From: Achromobacter xylosoxidans
GTDB taxonomy: Bacteria > Pseudomonadota > Gammaproteobacteria > Burkholderiales > Burkholderiaceae_B
DNA: 64,000 nt
Direction of reading: 5' to 3'
Assembly: GCF_014490035.1 (NCBI RefSeq)
Contig: NZ_CP061008.1
Location: 1,426,001-1,490,000 of the forward strand
Shown here: positions 39,364 to 47,761 of the stretch, in pieces
How the letters are laid out: each line of letters starts with the position of its first letter
Position numbering within the stretch: position 1 is the stretch's first letter
Translations under genes and position numbers: made by a program
Notes under the pieces: generated by a model
Database searches by the model: none
What the model was told of the DNA's origin: nothing
What the model saw: only the letters and a program-made list of their open reading frames with translations

Positions 39364-40544
39364 CGCTGCCTCACCAGTTCCAGCGTGTGCTGGGCGATGA
39401 TGAGTTCCTCGTTGGTGCGCACCACGTAGACGCCGATGCGGCTGTCGTCGGCGGAGATGCGGGGGCCATGGCGGGCGTTGCGTTCCGGGTCCAGCTTGAT
39501 GCCCAGCCAGCCCCAGTGCTCGCTGATGGCCTGGCGGATCTCGGCGGAGTTCTCGCCCACGCCGGCGGTGAAGACGATGCCGTCCACGCCGTTCATGGCG
39601 CAGGCCAGGCCTATCATGCCTTCGGCCACGCGCCAGGCGAAATACTGCAGCGCCAGCTTGGCCGAGGGCGCGTCGCTGGCCAGCAGTTCGCGCATGTCGT
39701 TGCTGATGCCGGACAGGCCCTTCATGCCGCAGTCGTGATAGAGCAGATGCTCGATCTCGTCGTGGGTCATGCCGCGTTCCATCATCCACAGCACCACGCC
39801 CGGGTCCAGGCGACCGGGGCGGGTGCCCATGGGCAGGCCTTCCAGCGCGGTGAAGCCCATGGTGCTGTCCACGCTTTTGCCGTGCTGCATGGCGCAGGCC
39901 GAAACGCCCGAGCCCAGATGGGCCGCGATGATCTTGCCGTCGGCGATGTCCGGCAGCGCTTTCTTCAGGCGCTGCGCGATGTATTCGTAGGACAGGCCAT
40001 GGAAGCCGTAGCGGCGCACGCCTTCCTGGTACAGCCGTTCCGGCAGGGCGTAGCGGTCGGCCACGTCGGAGTGGCTGCGGTGGAACGCGGTGTCGAAGCA
40101 GGCGACCTGCGGAATCCAGGGCCGGCGCTCGCGGATCACGCGGATCGGCGCCAGGTTGTTCGGCTGGTGCAGCGGCGCCAGCGGCGTGAAGGTGTCGAGC
40201 TTGGCCAGGATGGCGTCGTCGATCAGCACCGGCTCGGACAGATCGGGGCCGCCGTGCACCACGCGGTGGCCTACCGCCAGCGGGGCGCCGCCCAGGTGGC
40301 CGCTAAGCCAGGTGCCGACGACTTCCTGGCCGTTGGGCACGTCGGGCGCGTGGCTGGGCGCGATCTCGCGTTCGACCAGGGTCTGGCCGGCGGCGTCGCG
40401 CACTTTCAGCTTCGGGCGCGAGGTGCCTATGCCTTCGAGCTGGCCGCCCAGGCGCGGGGCCAGCTCCTGCGCGCCGTCGATGTCGTACAGATAGAACTTG
40501 ATGCTGGAACTGCCGGCGTTGATGACGAGGATGGTGTCGCTCAT
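39360..40544 (-). CDS. ackA: Acetate kinase
   Basis: AckA interconverts acetyl phosphate plus ADP and acetate plus ATP. The 394 residues have the family opening ILVINAGSSSIKFYLYD, the substrate-site Arg in GHRVVHGG, the GFHGLSYEYIAQ segment and the C-terminal FTAGVGENSAEIR. It lies downstream of pta, separated by a 175-bp gap that contains a repeat, and is coupled to fabI by ATGA. Confidence 0.96.
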   Translation of the reverse strand: MSDTILVINAGSSSIKFYLYDIDGAQELAPRLGGQLEGIGTSRPKLKVRDAAGQTLVEREIAPSHAPDVPNGQEVVGTWLSGHLGGAPLAVGHRVVHGGPDLSEPVLIDDAILAKLDTFTPLAPLHQPNNLAPIRVIRERRPWIPQVACFDTAFHRSHSDVADRYALPERLYQEGVRRYGFHGLSYEYIAQRLKKALPDIADGKIIAAHLGSGVSACAMQHGKSVDSTMGFTALEGLPMGTRPGRLDPGVVLWMMERGMTHDEIEHLLYHDCGMKGLSGISNDMRELLASDAPSAKLALQYFAWRVAEGMIGLACAMNGVDGIVFTAGVGENSAEIRQAISEHWGWLGIKLDPERNARHGPRISADDSRIGVYVVRTNEELIIAQHTLELVRQR

Positions 40545-40674
40545 GTCGCTGTGATTCCGTGTTGAGGCAAGTTGTACGCGTACTTAACGGCGAGAAGAAT
40601 GCCGCAGCCCGCGCTATGTGTGCCGGTCTTGATCCGGGGCGCCGCGGATCCGGCTCCGCCGGTCCGCCTGCGCC

Positions 40675-40710
40675 GCCCCCTTGAGGGGGCCCGCGCAAGC
40701 GGGTAGGGGG
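40675..40710. repeat. REP-like double-hairpin repeat, copy 2
   Basis: GCCCCCTTGAGGGGGC (40675-40690) is followed by CCCGCGCAAGCGGG (40690-40703) and TAGGGGG. The order and loop bases resemble the element at 32156-32206. It lies between pta and ackA and might lower ackA-fabI expression. Confidence 0.7.
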
Positions 40711-40719
40711 TGGGTTCCA

Positions 40720-41664
40720 TTACACCAGCGGGCGGGCCTGCTGTTGGGCCAGGTGGTGCGCGTAGATCGCCGCAACCGCGCAGGACGCAAGGCGCGAGCG
40801 CGGGCTGTCGGCGCGGCTGGTCAGGATGATGGGTACGCGCGCGCCCAGCACGATGCCCGCGGCCTCGGCGTTGGCCAGGAAGGTCAGGTTCTTGGCCAGC
40901 ATGTTGCCGGCCTCCAGGTCGGGCACCACCAGCACCTGGGCCACGCCGGCCACCGGCGAGCGTATGCCCTTGATGCGCGCGGCGTCCGGGCTGATGGCGT
41001 TGTCCAGCGCCAGCGGCCCGTCCAGCAGGCCGCCCTCGATCTGGCCGCGGTCGGCCATCTTGCACAGCGCGGCGGCTTCGATGGTGCTGGGGATGCTGGG
41101 ATTGACCTGTTCGACCGCGGACAGGATCGCCACGCGCGGCTCGCCCAGGCCCAGGCCGTGGTGCAGGTCGATGACGTTGCGGATGATGTCGGCCTTGGTT
41201 TCCAGGTCCGGGAAGATGTTGATGGCCGCGTCGGTGATGAAGAGCGGTTCGGCGTAGGTCGGCACTTCCATGATGAAGACGTGGCTGATGCGCCGGCTGC
41301 TGCGCAGCCCGGTGTTGCGCGCCACCACTTCATGCATGAGTTCGTCCGTGTGCAGGCTGCCCTTCATCAGCAATTCGGCCTCGCCGCTGCGCACCAGGGC
41401 GACGGCGCATTCGGCCGCCGCGTGGCTGTGCGGCACGTCGACGATGCGCGCATCGCCCAGGTCGAGCTTGTGCTCGGCGGCGACGGCGCGGATCTTCTGC
41501 TCCGGGCCCACCAGGATGGGCTTGAGCAGGCCCAGGTCGCGCGCCTCGAGCGCGGCCGACAGCGAGGGTTCGTCGCAGGGATGTGCAATGGCGCAATGCG
41601 CGGGCGTCAGCGTCTGCGCGCGCGCGATGAGCCTGTCGTAATGGGTGGTGGGGGGCAGCGTCAT
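40720..41664 (-). CDS. pta: Phosphate acetyl/butyryltransferase family protein
   Basis: The 314-residue enzyme belongs to the short phosphate acyltransferase (Ptb/PTA-domain) family, with LLMKGSLHTDELMHEV and LDNAISPDAARIKG. With AckA it would convert acetyl-CoA and phosphate to acetyl phosphate and then acetate plus ATP. It lacks the N-terminal regulatory domains of long Pta. The sequence alone cannot separate acetyl from butyryl specificity. It overlaps the upstream DUF3141 gene by ATGA. Confidence 0.85.
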   Translation of the reverse strand: MTLPPTTHYDRLIARAQTLTPAHCAIAHPCDEPSLSAALEARDLGLLKPILVGPEQKIRAVAAEHKLDLGDARIVDVPHSHAAAECAVALVRSGEAELLMKGSLHTDELMHEVVARNTGLRSSRRISHVFIMEVPTYAEPLFITDAAINIFPDLETKADIIRNVIDLHHGLGLGEPRVAILSAVEQVNPSIPSTIEAAALCKMADRGQIEGGLLDGPLALDNAISPDAARIKGIRSPVAGVAQVLVVPDLEAGNMLAKNLTFLANAEAAGIVLGARVPIILTSRADSPRSRLASCAVAAIYAHHLAQQQARPLV

Positions 41665-44042
41665 GCGGATTTCGCCTTGGCGGATTTGCGCGCGGGACGC
41701 GCGGCGGGTTTGGCGGAGGCGCTACGCTTCTTGGCGCGCACCGGGACGGCCGGCTCGGCCGTGGCCGAGGGTGCTTCGTGCCTGGTCGCCGCCGCACGCA
41801 CCGATTTGCGCGCAACGGGCGGCGTTTTCCTGGGCGCGGGCTGCTGAGCCTCGTCACGCTTCTGCGCACGGCGCTCGGCGTACTCGAAGATGCGTTCCAT
41901 TTCGTCCAGGCTGATGCGGGCGGCCTCGCTCAGGGGCTCGGCAGCCTCCAGCACGTGCTTCATGGTGTCCAGCGTTTCGCGGATCGCGGAGGCTGGCGCG
42001 CCTTCCAGCAGATGCGGTATGGCCTGGATGGCGCCGGCCGCGTCCAGCGTCATCATCAAGGCCTGATCGCGGATGATGTCCTTGAACTCCTGCAACGACA
42101 GCGCGGTGTCGGATTCGGCGCGCATCTTGCGGATCAGCGCATAGCTGCGTTCGTCCAGGCCGCCTTCGGCGCCCGACACATACAGCAGCATGCGGATCGC
42201 GGCCACGCGCAGGCCGCCTTCCAGCATCAGCGAACGCAGCTCGGCGGCGCGCTCTTCCATGAAGCGGCGGTGCTCGGGCGATACGCCCGGATGCTTGCGC
42301 GGCGGGCCGGAACGCGCGCCCAGGCCGGCCAGGTCCTGCACCAGCGGCGAACCGTAAACGCCCATGAAGGTGCGTTCGTCGGCGGAATCGCGCAGCTCCT
42401 GCCAGATGTTCAGGCTGGTCTCGATCAGGTTCGAGAACATTTCCTGGGCCATCAGGAATGGGTTGTCGGCCGATACCGGCTGGCGGTGTTCGCGCACCTG
42501 TTCGGCGACTTGCGCAATCGGCGCGATGGCAGGATTGCGGTCGGAGATCAGCTCATAGGGCAGGCGCAGCGGATGCAGGCGCTGCGACCATTCCGCCGAC
42601 TGCGGCGTTACTAGGGCGCGCAGCCAGGGCTGCACGAAGCTGCGGTACATGCCCAGGTTGATGTCGGAAATGCGGGCGACGGCGGCGAAGCGGCGGTCGT
42701 CCTCTTCGTTGCGATCGACGATGGCGCGCACGTCGTCCAGGCTGCGCTGCTCGAACGACAGCACGTAGTTGCCATAGGCCAGGTCGGCGTTGGGCGTGTC
42801 GGGCGTCTTGTCGGCGATCTCCGCCTGGTAGATGCCCGGCGGCAGCACGTCGATCATGTCGATGTTGGAGGTGAACTCCTGGTGCTCCTTGCGCGCCACG
42901 CTGCCGGACACGAAGATGCCCAGGTGGCCGATGCTTTCATGCACGGCATAGACGATGGTCTGGCCATGCGCCAGCACTTCGGATTCGTTCTGGTACAGGT
43001 CGGGGATCCAGCCCAGCGCCTGCGGCGGGGGCGTGATGTTGTCGCCCTTCGAGCAGAACACCACGATGGGCGAACGGATGTTGCGCAGGTCGATGCGGAT
43101 GCCGTCCGAGGTCACCAGGCCGGCGGTGGCCAGGCGGTTGCCGACGAACAGGTTGTCGACGATGTACTGGATTTCCGGGCCGTTCAGGAAGACGTGGCCG
43201 CCCCACCATTTTTCGAAGCTGAGGTAGCGCTTGGCCTCGGTGTCGACGTTGGAGTACAGGTTGTACTGCTTGGACCACAGAGTGTTGGCCGGATTCAGGT
43301 TCTCGAAGTTCTGCACCAGCCAGGCGCCGTCGAATTTGCCGTCGCCCAGGTCGCTGGTCAGGGCGGTGAGCCAGCTGCCGCCCAGCAGGCCGCCGGCGTA
43401 GCGCATGGGGTTCATGCCGCGCCAGCCCGCCCAGTAGGACAGCGGCGCGCCCGCCACGATGATGGGGCCGAACAGTTCGGGGCGGACCGCGGCGGTCATC
43501 ATGATCTGCCAGCCGGCCTGGCAATTGGCTACCACCACCGGCTTGCCTTCGGCGTTGGGGTGCAGCGCGATGATCTCTTCCAGGAAGCGCGCCTCGGCCA
43601 TCATCACGTCCTCGACGGTCTGGGTCGGCATGGGCTGCGGCAGGAAAGTGGCGAAGTAGCAGGGATGGCCGGCGCGCAGCGCCACGCCGATCTCGCTTTC
43701 GGGCTTGAAGCCGCCGATGCCGGGGCCGTGTCCGGCGCGCGGATCGACCACCAGGAAGGGGCGCTTGATCGGGTCGGTTTCCACGCCTTCCGGCGGCTTG
43801 ATGCGCAGCAGGCCGTAGTTGACGGGGCGCGGCAGACAGCGGCCGTCCATCACCAGTTCGGACTCCATGCTCAGCACGTTGGGCGCGCGCTTGGCCATGT
43901 GCTCGTGGTACTGGTTGCCGCGCTGGCGCATCACATCGGCGTAAAGCACGCCGCGCTGCCAGGCGTCCACCGCATATTCGTAGGCGGCCGTCCAGGGGTT
44001 GAAGGGTGGGGCGGGTACGCGATCGTTGCCGGATCCGGCCAT
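41661..44042 (-). CDS. DUF3141 protein (alpha/beta-hydrolase, PHB-synthase-like) with basic Ala/Lys-rich tail
   Basis: The 793-residue protein is a DUF3141 member. Its first 400 residues form an alpha/beta-hydrolase fold resembling poly-hydroxyalkanoate synthases. The nucleophile elbow reads NCQAGW with cysteine in place of serine, and a histidine follows later in ESIGHLGIFV. Residues about 430-730 are helical, and the last 60-70 are rich in K, A, P and R, like AlgP or histone H1 tails. It heads the operon with pta, ackA and fabI. Its activity is not known; a role linking acyl-CoA overflow to polymer or acyl-phosphate metabolism is inferred. Confidence 0.85.
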   Translation of the reverse strand: MAGSGNDRVPAPPFNPWTAAYEYAVDAWQRGVLYADVMRQRGNQYHEHMAKRAPNVLSMESELVMDGRCLPRPVNYGLLRIKPPEGVETDPIKRPFLVVDPRAGHGPGIGGFKPESEIGVALRAGHPCYFATFLPQPMPTQTVEDVMMAEARFLEEIIALHPNAEGKPVVVANCQAGWQIMMTAAVRPELFGPIIVAGAPLSYWAGWRGMNPMRYAGGLLGGSWLTALTSDLGDGKFDGAWLVQNFENLNPANTLWSKQYNLYSNVDTEAKRYLSFEKWWGGHVFLNGPEIQYIVDNLFVGNRLATAGLVTSDGIRIDLRNIRSPIVVFCSKGDNITPPPQALGWIPDLYQNESEVLAHGQTIVYAVHESIGHLGIFVSGSVARKEHQEFTSNIDMIDVLPPGIYQAEIADKTPDTPNADLAYGNYVLSFEQRSLDDVRAIVDRNEEDDRRFAAVARISDINLGMYRSFVQPWLRALVTPQSAEWSQRLHPLRLPYELISDRNPAIAPIAQVAEQVREHRQPVSADNPFLMAQEMFSNLIETSLNIWQELRDSADERTFMGVYGSPLVQDLAGLGARSGPPRKHPGVSPEHRRFMEERAAELRSLMLEGGLRVAAIRMLLYVSGAEGGLDERSYALIRKMRAESDTALSLQEFKDIIRDQALMMTLDAAGAIQAIPHLLEGAPASAIRETLDTMKHVLEAAEPLSEAARISLDEMERIFEYAERRAQKRDEAQQPAPRKTPPVARKSVRAAATRHEAPSATAEPAVPVRAKKRSASAKPAARPARKSAKAKSA

Positions 44043-44123
44043 GGCGATCTCCTGTAGGTTGCTTGCGGCGGCGGACCGCCGCGCCGATTCAGAGTGGAAC
44101 CGGCCGAGTTGACCTCCCCATTA

Positions 44124-44145
44124 CACCGCAACGGTTGTTGCGGTG
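44124..44145. promoter_or_regulatory. Perfect palindrome upstream of the DUF3141 operon
   Basis: Arms CACCGCAAC (44124-44132) and GTTGCGGTG (44137-44145) flank GGTT; with three more bases on each side and one mismatch the arms reach 12 bp. It lies between the FNR-like site and the gene, so it could be an operator or a leader hairpin. Confidence 0.55.
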
Positions 44146-44159
44146 CAACATCAAGCGTC

Positions 44160-44173
44160 TTGATGCAGGTCAA
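44160..44173. promoter_or_regulatory. FNR/ANR-like site upstream of the DUF3141-pta-ackA-fabI operon
   Basis: TTGAT-GCAG-GTCAA matches the FNR/ANR consensus TTGAT-N4-ATCAA at 9 of 10 positions. It is about 120 bp upstream of the DUF3141 start. Control by low oxygen would make sense for an acetate/ATP-generating operon. A second inverted repeat, ATCAAG-CGT-CTTGAT (44150-44164), overlaps it. Confidence 0.6.
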
Positions 44174-44224
44174 CCCATGGCCGATTTATCCGTCCCCTTT
44201 AGGACCGGTCAGCCGGGCAGCGGT

Positions 44225-44620
44225 TCAATCAGGGTGGTGGCAGACTGCTTCGATGCGGTTGCCGCAAGGGTCCAGCAGGAAGGCGGCGTAGTACTGCGGA
44301 TGGTAGTGCTCGCGCAAGCCCGGGGCGCCGTCGTCGCGTCCGCCGTGCGCCAAGCCGGCGGCATGGAAGGCGTCGACGGCGGCGCGGCTGGGCGCCTTGA
44401 AGCACCAGTGCCGGCGCGCCGCAGGGGCGGCTGCGTCGTCGGCGAATACGGAGAGATAGCTGTGCTGGCTGCTGCCGGCACGGCAGCGTTCGCCATAGCC
44501 GAGCGCGTCGGGGCGGTCATAGACCTTGGCCGCGCCCAGGGCCAGCATGACGGCGTCATAGAAGGGCCGGGCGGCGTCCAGGCGGGAAACGGCGATGGAG
44601 ACGTGATCCAGCAGTTGCAT
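44225..44620 (-). CDS. VOC-family (glyoxalase/dioxygenase-fold) protein
   Basis: The 131-residue protein has two beta-alpha-beta-beta-beta modules, with MQLLDHVSIAVSRLDAARPFYD at the start and AFLLDPCGNRIEAVCH at the end. The metal-ligand positions H6, H113-like (REHYHPQ) and E124-like are plausible. Function within the VOC superfamily cannot be assigned. The frame is open upstream, but ATG 44620 fits the family start and lies 17 bp after the upstream glutathione S-transferase gene. Confidence 0.85.
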   Translation of the reverse strand: MQLLDHVSIAVSRLDAARPFYDAVMLALGAAKVYDRPDALGYGERCRAGSSQHSYLSVFADDAAAPAARRHWCFKAPSRAAVDAFHAAGLAHGGRDDGAPGLREHYHPQYYAAFLLDPCGNRIEAVCHHPD

Positions 44621-44637
44621 CGCGCCTCCCGGGCGGT

Positions 44638-45273
44638 TCAGGAGCGCGCGGCGGTGTTGTGCTCCAGCCATTTCTGGACGGAGGGACGCTGCCACTGGGC
44701 CTCGGCGTAGGCGCGCAGGGCGTCGGGCAGGTCGTCCTGGAACAGGCGCTTGATCATGACCGCGAGGTCGGTGTCGGCGATACACCATTCATCGAACAGC
44801 GAGGTCTGGCCCGCGCCCAGCAGATGGGTGCCCACGTGGATCAGCTTGGCCGCGGCGGCATGGGCGGCATCCGACAGCGGCAGGCCGGCGGCGCCGTAGA
44901 ACACGGTTTCGGTGGGACGTTCCTGGCGCAGCGCGCCCAGGTCGCTGCGCAGCCAGGCCTGCAACTGGCGGGCGCGGGCGCGCTGGCGCAGGTCGCGCGG
45001 ATACAGCGCGGCGTGCGCCGGGGCGGGAAAGGCGTCTTCCAGGTATTCGGTGATGGCGGTCGATTCGGTCAGGCTGAAATCCGCATGCGTCAATGCCGGC
45101 ACCCGGGAAGTCAGCGCGCGGCTCTGGTAGGGCTGCATGCGTTGCTCGCCGGCTTCCAGGTCGATGGGGCGCACCTCGAACGGCAGCTGTTTTTCAGTCA
45201 ACGCCACATAGGCCGACATGGCGTAGGGGCTGAGGAACAGGGAATCGACGAATAGCGTAAGCGGGGCGCCCAA
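44638..45273 (-). CDS. yfcF: Glutathione S-transferase (YfcF type)
   Basis: The 211-residue protein has a thioredoxin-fold N-terminal domain (about 5-85, with SRVPALTHADFSLTESTAI for glutathione binding) and a helical C-terminal domain. The opening LTLFVDSLFLSPYAMSAYVAL matches YfcF-type enzymes, which have glutathione-dependent peroxidase activity. It is the first of two genes with the VOC gene. Confidence 0.85.
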   Translation of the reverse strand: MGAPLTLFVDSLFLSPYAMSAYVALTEKQLPFEVRPIDLEAGEQRMQPYQSRALTSRVPALTHADFSLTESTAITEYLEDAFPAPAHAALYPRDLRQRARARQLQAWLRSDLGALRQERPTETVFYGAAGLPLSDAAHAAAAKLIHVGTHLLGAGQTSLFDEWCIADTDLAVMIKRLFQDDLPDALRAYAEAQWQRPSVQKWLEHNTAARS

Positions 45274-45374
45274 AATCTAGTCTCCGGTCTGACAGTAACA
45301 ACATGCGCCGCGGCAGCAGGCCGCGGATACGTCAAAGCGTAACGCATCTGCGGCCGGCCTGTCGCGGCGGGGCC

Positions 45375-45704
45375 TCAGTCGACGATGAAGAGCTTGGCGC
45401 CGGTGGCGGTGGAGGAGCGGTGCGGCTCGGCCTGGTCGGCGACCTGGTAGCTCATGCCGGGCGTCAGCACGAATTGCCGGCCGTCTTCCAGTTCGGTGTG
45501 CAGTTCGCCTTCCAGGCAGAACAGGATGTGGCCCTTGCTGCACCAGTGGTCGGCCAGGTAGCCGGCCGTGTACTCGACCATGCGCACGCGCAGGTCGCCG
45601 AACTGCCGGGTGCGCCAATAGGCCATGCCGGTCTCGCCGGCGTGCTCGGTGCGCTCGACCTCGGACCAGTCGGTGGTGCCGAAGGGAATGTTGCTCATCT
45701 TCAT
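45375..45704 (-). CDS. DHCW-motif cupin fold protein
   Basis: The 109-residue single-domain cupin carries the DHWCSKGHILF segment that defines the DHCW cupin group, with the His and Cys placed to bind a metal. The start is MKMSNIPFG at 45704, or ATG two codons later. The function of this group is unknown. It lies 53 bp downstream of the GNAT gene on the same strand. Confidence 0.85.
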   Translation of the reverse strand: MKMSNIPFGTTDWSEVERTEHAGETGMAYWRTRQFGDLRVRMVEYTAGYLADHWCSKGHILFCLEGELHTELEDGRQFVLTPGMSYQVADQAEPHRSSTATGAKLFIVD

Positions 45705-45757
45705 GGTGATTCCTGCGTGGTGGTGCGGACGCGATGACGTCCGGTAAGAAACAGAGA

Positions 45758-46249
45758 CTACGCCAGTGCTGGCAGCTTCTTCTGCCAGAACATGGCGCGG
45801 CCGGTGGTTTCGTCCAGGGCATAGCCTTCGAACCCCAGCTTGCGGTACAGCCCCTGGGCGACCGCGTTGCCTTCCAGCACTTCCAGGGTGATCTTGCAGC
45901 AGCCCAGATCACGCGCCCGCTCTTCCAGCGCCGACAGCAGGGCCTTGCCCACGCCCCGGCCCTGGAATTTTTCCGCCACGCCCAGGTCGTGCAGATTGAG
46001 CAGCGGGCGGCAGGCGAAAGTGGAGAAGCCCTCGAGGTAGATTGCCACGCCCGCGGCTTCGCCGTCGATGCGGGCGAGCAGCGCCCTTGCTGTGGGGCGG
46101 CGAGCCAGCTCGGCGATCAGGTTCTGCTGCGCGTAGGCGGGCAGGGGGGCGTTGCCGCCCATGGGGCCGCTGGCGTATTCGTTCAGCATGGCCAGCACCT
46201 GGCGGCCGTGTTCGGGGTCGTTGAAGTCTGCGTCGATGATTTCCAGCAC
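45758..46249 (-). CDS. GNAT-family N-acetyltransferase
   Basis: The 163-residue protein has the GNAT acetyl-CoA loop in LHDLGVAEKFQGRGVGKALL and the C-terminal LYRKLGFEGYALDE. I place the start at the GTG at 46249 (M-LEIIDADFND), with AAGAG just upstream; longer starts at 46315 and 46348 would run into the cbpA promoter region. The substrate is unknown. Confidence 0.82.
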   Translation of the reverse strand: MLEIIDADFNDPEHGRQVLAMLNEYASGPMGGNAPLPAYAQQNLIAELARRPTARALLARIDGEAAGVAIYLEGFSTFACRPLLNLHDLGVAEKFQGRGVGKALLSALEERARDLGCCKITLEVLEGNAVAQGLYRKLGFEGYALDETTGRAMFWQKKLPALA

Positions 46250-46346
46250 GATCTCTTGTTCCTGTGGGCTAGCCGTGATCGGGGCGGGCGCCTGCAAGCG
46301 CCGGCAACCGGACATTATGCGCGATGCCGGACGCCTGACAAGGCGC

Positions 46347-46375
46347 ATTGAAAAATCGCGCCATAACCCCTATCT
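46347..46375 (+). promoter_or_regulatory. Candidate sigma-32 (heat-shock) promoter for cbpA-cbpM
   Basis: ATTGAAA at 46347-46353 matches the -35 consensus CTTGAAA at 6 of 7 positions. After 13 bp comes CCCCTATCT, near the -10 consensus CCCCATNT. The spacing lies in the normal range, and the gene 67 bp downstream encodes a DnaJ-like chaperone. Prediction only. Confidence 0.55.
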
Positions 46376-46441
46376 TCTTGATATCCCAGGCCGGACCCGG
46401 CGCAACCGGAGGCGGCCGCAACGCTTTGCCAAGGGCTGCAC

Positions 46442-47386
46442 ATGGAGTTCAAGGACTACTACAGCATGCTGGGCGTGGAGCGAGACGCCTCAGAAGACGA
46501 CATCCGGCGCGCCTACCGCAAGCTCGCTCGCAAGTACCATCCCGACGTCAGCAAGGAAAGCGACGCCGAAACGCGCATGCGCGACGTCAACGAAGCCTAT
46601 GACGTGCTGCGCGACAAGGAAAAGCGCCAGGCCTACGACAATCTGGCCGCTGGCGTCTCGCCCGAGGGCAGCTTCCAGCCGCCCCCCGGCTGGGACGAAG
46701 GCTTCGAGTTCCACCGCGGCGCCGCGCCCGGCGACGAGGCGCAGTTCAGCGAGTTCTTCTCTTCGCTGTTCGGCGGCCGCAACCGGCGCGGCGGGGCGCA
46801 GCGGCAACAGGAATTCCGCGCGCGCGGCGAGGACCACCACGCCGCGATCGAGGTGGACCTCGAAGACGCGCTCAAGGGCGCCACGCGCGACATCAGCCTG
46901 CGTTCCATGCAGATGGACGAGCAGGGCCGTCCCCACATGCAGACCCGCACGCTCAGCGTGCGCATTCCTGCCGGCGTGCGCGAAGGCCAGTACATCCGGC
47001 TGGCCGGGCAGGGCATGCCTGGCTATGGCGGTGGCGAGAACGGCGACCTCTATCTGGAAGTTCGCTTCAAGCCGCATCCGCGCTACCGCGTCGACGGCCG
47101 CGACCTCTACATGACGCTGCCGGTGGCGCCATGGGAAGCCGCGCTGGGCGCCAGCGCGCATGCGCCCACGCCGGGCGGCACGGTCGAAGTGTCGATCCCC
47201 GCGGGGTCCGCCAACGGCCGCAAGCTGCGCCTGCGCGGCCGCGGCATTCCGGGCGATCCCCCCGGAGATCTCTACCTGGTGCTGGACCTGGTGTTGCCGC
47301 CTGCCGATAGCGAAGCGGCCAAGGAGGCCTACCGCAAGCTGCGGCAGGACCTGCCCTTCAATCCGCGGCGCCACCTGGGGGTATGA
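46442..47386 (+). CDS. cbpA: CbpA-type DnaJ-family co-chaperone
   Basis: CbpA stimulates DnaK and in E. coli also binds curved DNA. The 314 residues have an N-terminal J domain with the HPD motif (KYHPDVS), a Gly/Arg linker, and two C-terminal peptide-binding domains without the zinc finger of DnaJ, as expected for CbpA. It overlaps cbpM by ATGA. A heat-shock-like promoter lies upstream. Confidence 0.93.
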   Translation: MEFKDYYSMLGVERDASEDDIRRAYRKLARKYHPDVSKESDAETRMRDVNEAYDVLRDKEKRQAYDNLAAGVSPEGSFQPPPGWDEGFEFHRGAAPGDEAQFSEFFSSLFGGRNRRGGAQRQQEFRARGEDHHAAIEVDLEDALKGATRDISLRSMQMDEQGRPHMQTRTLSVRIPAGVREGQYIRLAGQGMPGYGGGENGDLYLEVRFKPHPRYRVDGRDLYMTLPVAPWEAALGASAHAPTPGGTVEVSIPAGSANGRKLRLRGRGIPGDPPGDLYLVLDLVLPPADSEAAKEAYRKLRQDLPFNPRRHLGV

Positions 47387-47706
47387 CCATGAAAAAAATA
47401 GTCGTCACCACCGCCACGGTCGTGGGCAAGTCCCGGCCGCTTTCCGCCGACGACCTGGCCCGCGCCTGCGGCGAGGAAGTCGAATGGGTCGTGCGGCTGG
47501 TCGAAGTGGGCATCGTCAACGCCAGCGGCCAGGGCCCCGCCGAATGGCGCTTCTACAGCACCGACCTGCAGCGGGCGCTGGATGCGCGCCGCCTGGTGCG
47601 GGATTACGGCGCCGGGCTGGACGCCGCCGCGCTGATCCTGGACCTGAGCCAGGAAGTCCGCCGCCTGAAGGCGCAACTGCGCGCGCTGGGCCTGGAGGAC
47701 AAGTAG
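47383..47706 (+). CDS. cbpM: Chaperone modulator CbpM (MerR-like helix-turn-helix)
   Basis: CbpM binds the J domain of CbpA and blocks its co-chaperone and DNA-binding activity. The 107-residue protein has a MerR-like helical N-terminal domain (ADDLARACGEEVEWVVRLVE) and a C-terminal coiled coil (SQEVRRLKAQLRALG). It is coupled to cbpA by ATGA, the usual arrangement. Confidence 0.9.
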   Translation: MTMKKIVVTTATVVGKSRPLSADDLARACGEEVEWVVRLVEVGIVNASGQGPAEWRFYSTDLQRALDARRLVRDYGAGLDAAALILDLSQEVRRLKAQLRALGLEDK

Positions 47707-47761
47707 GGCTGCGCGCGGGTAGGTAAACTAGCTGGTTGTTGAAGAAGCCCAGCGGAACATC

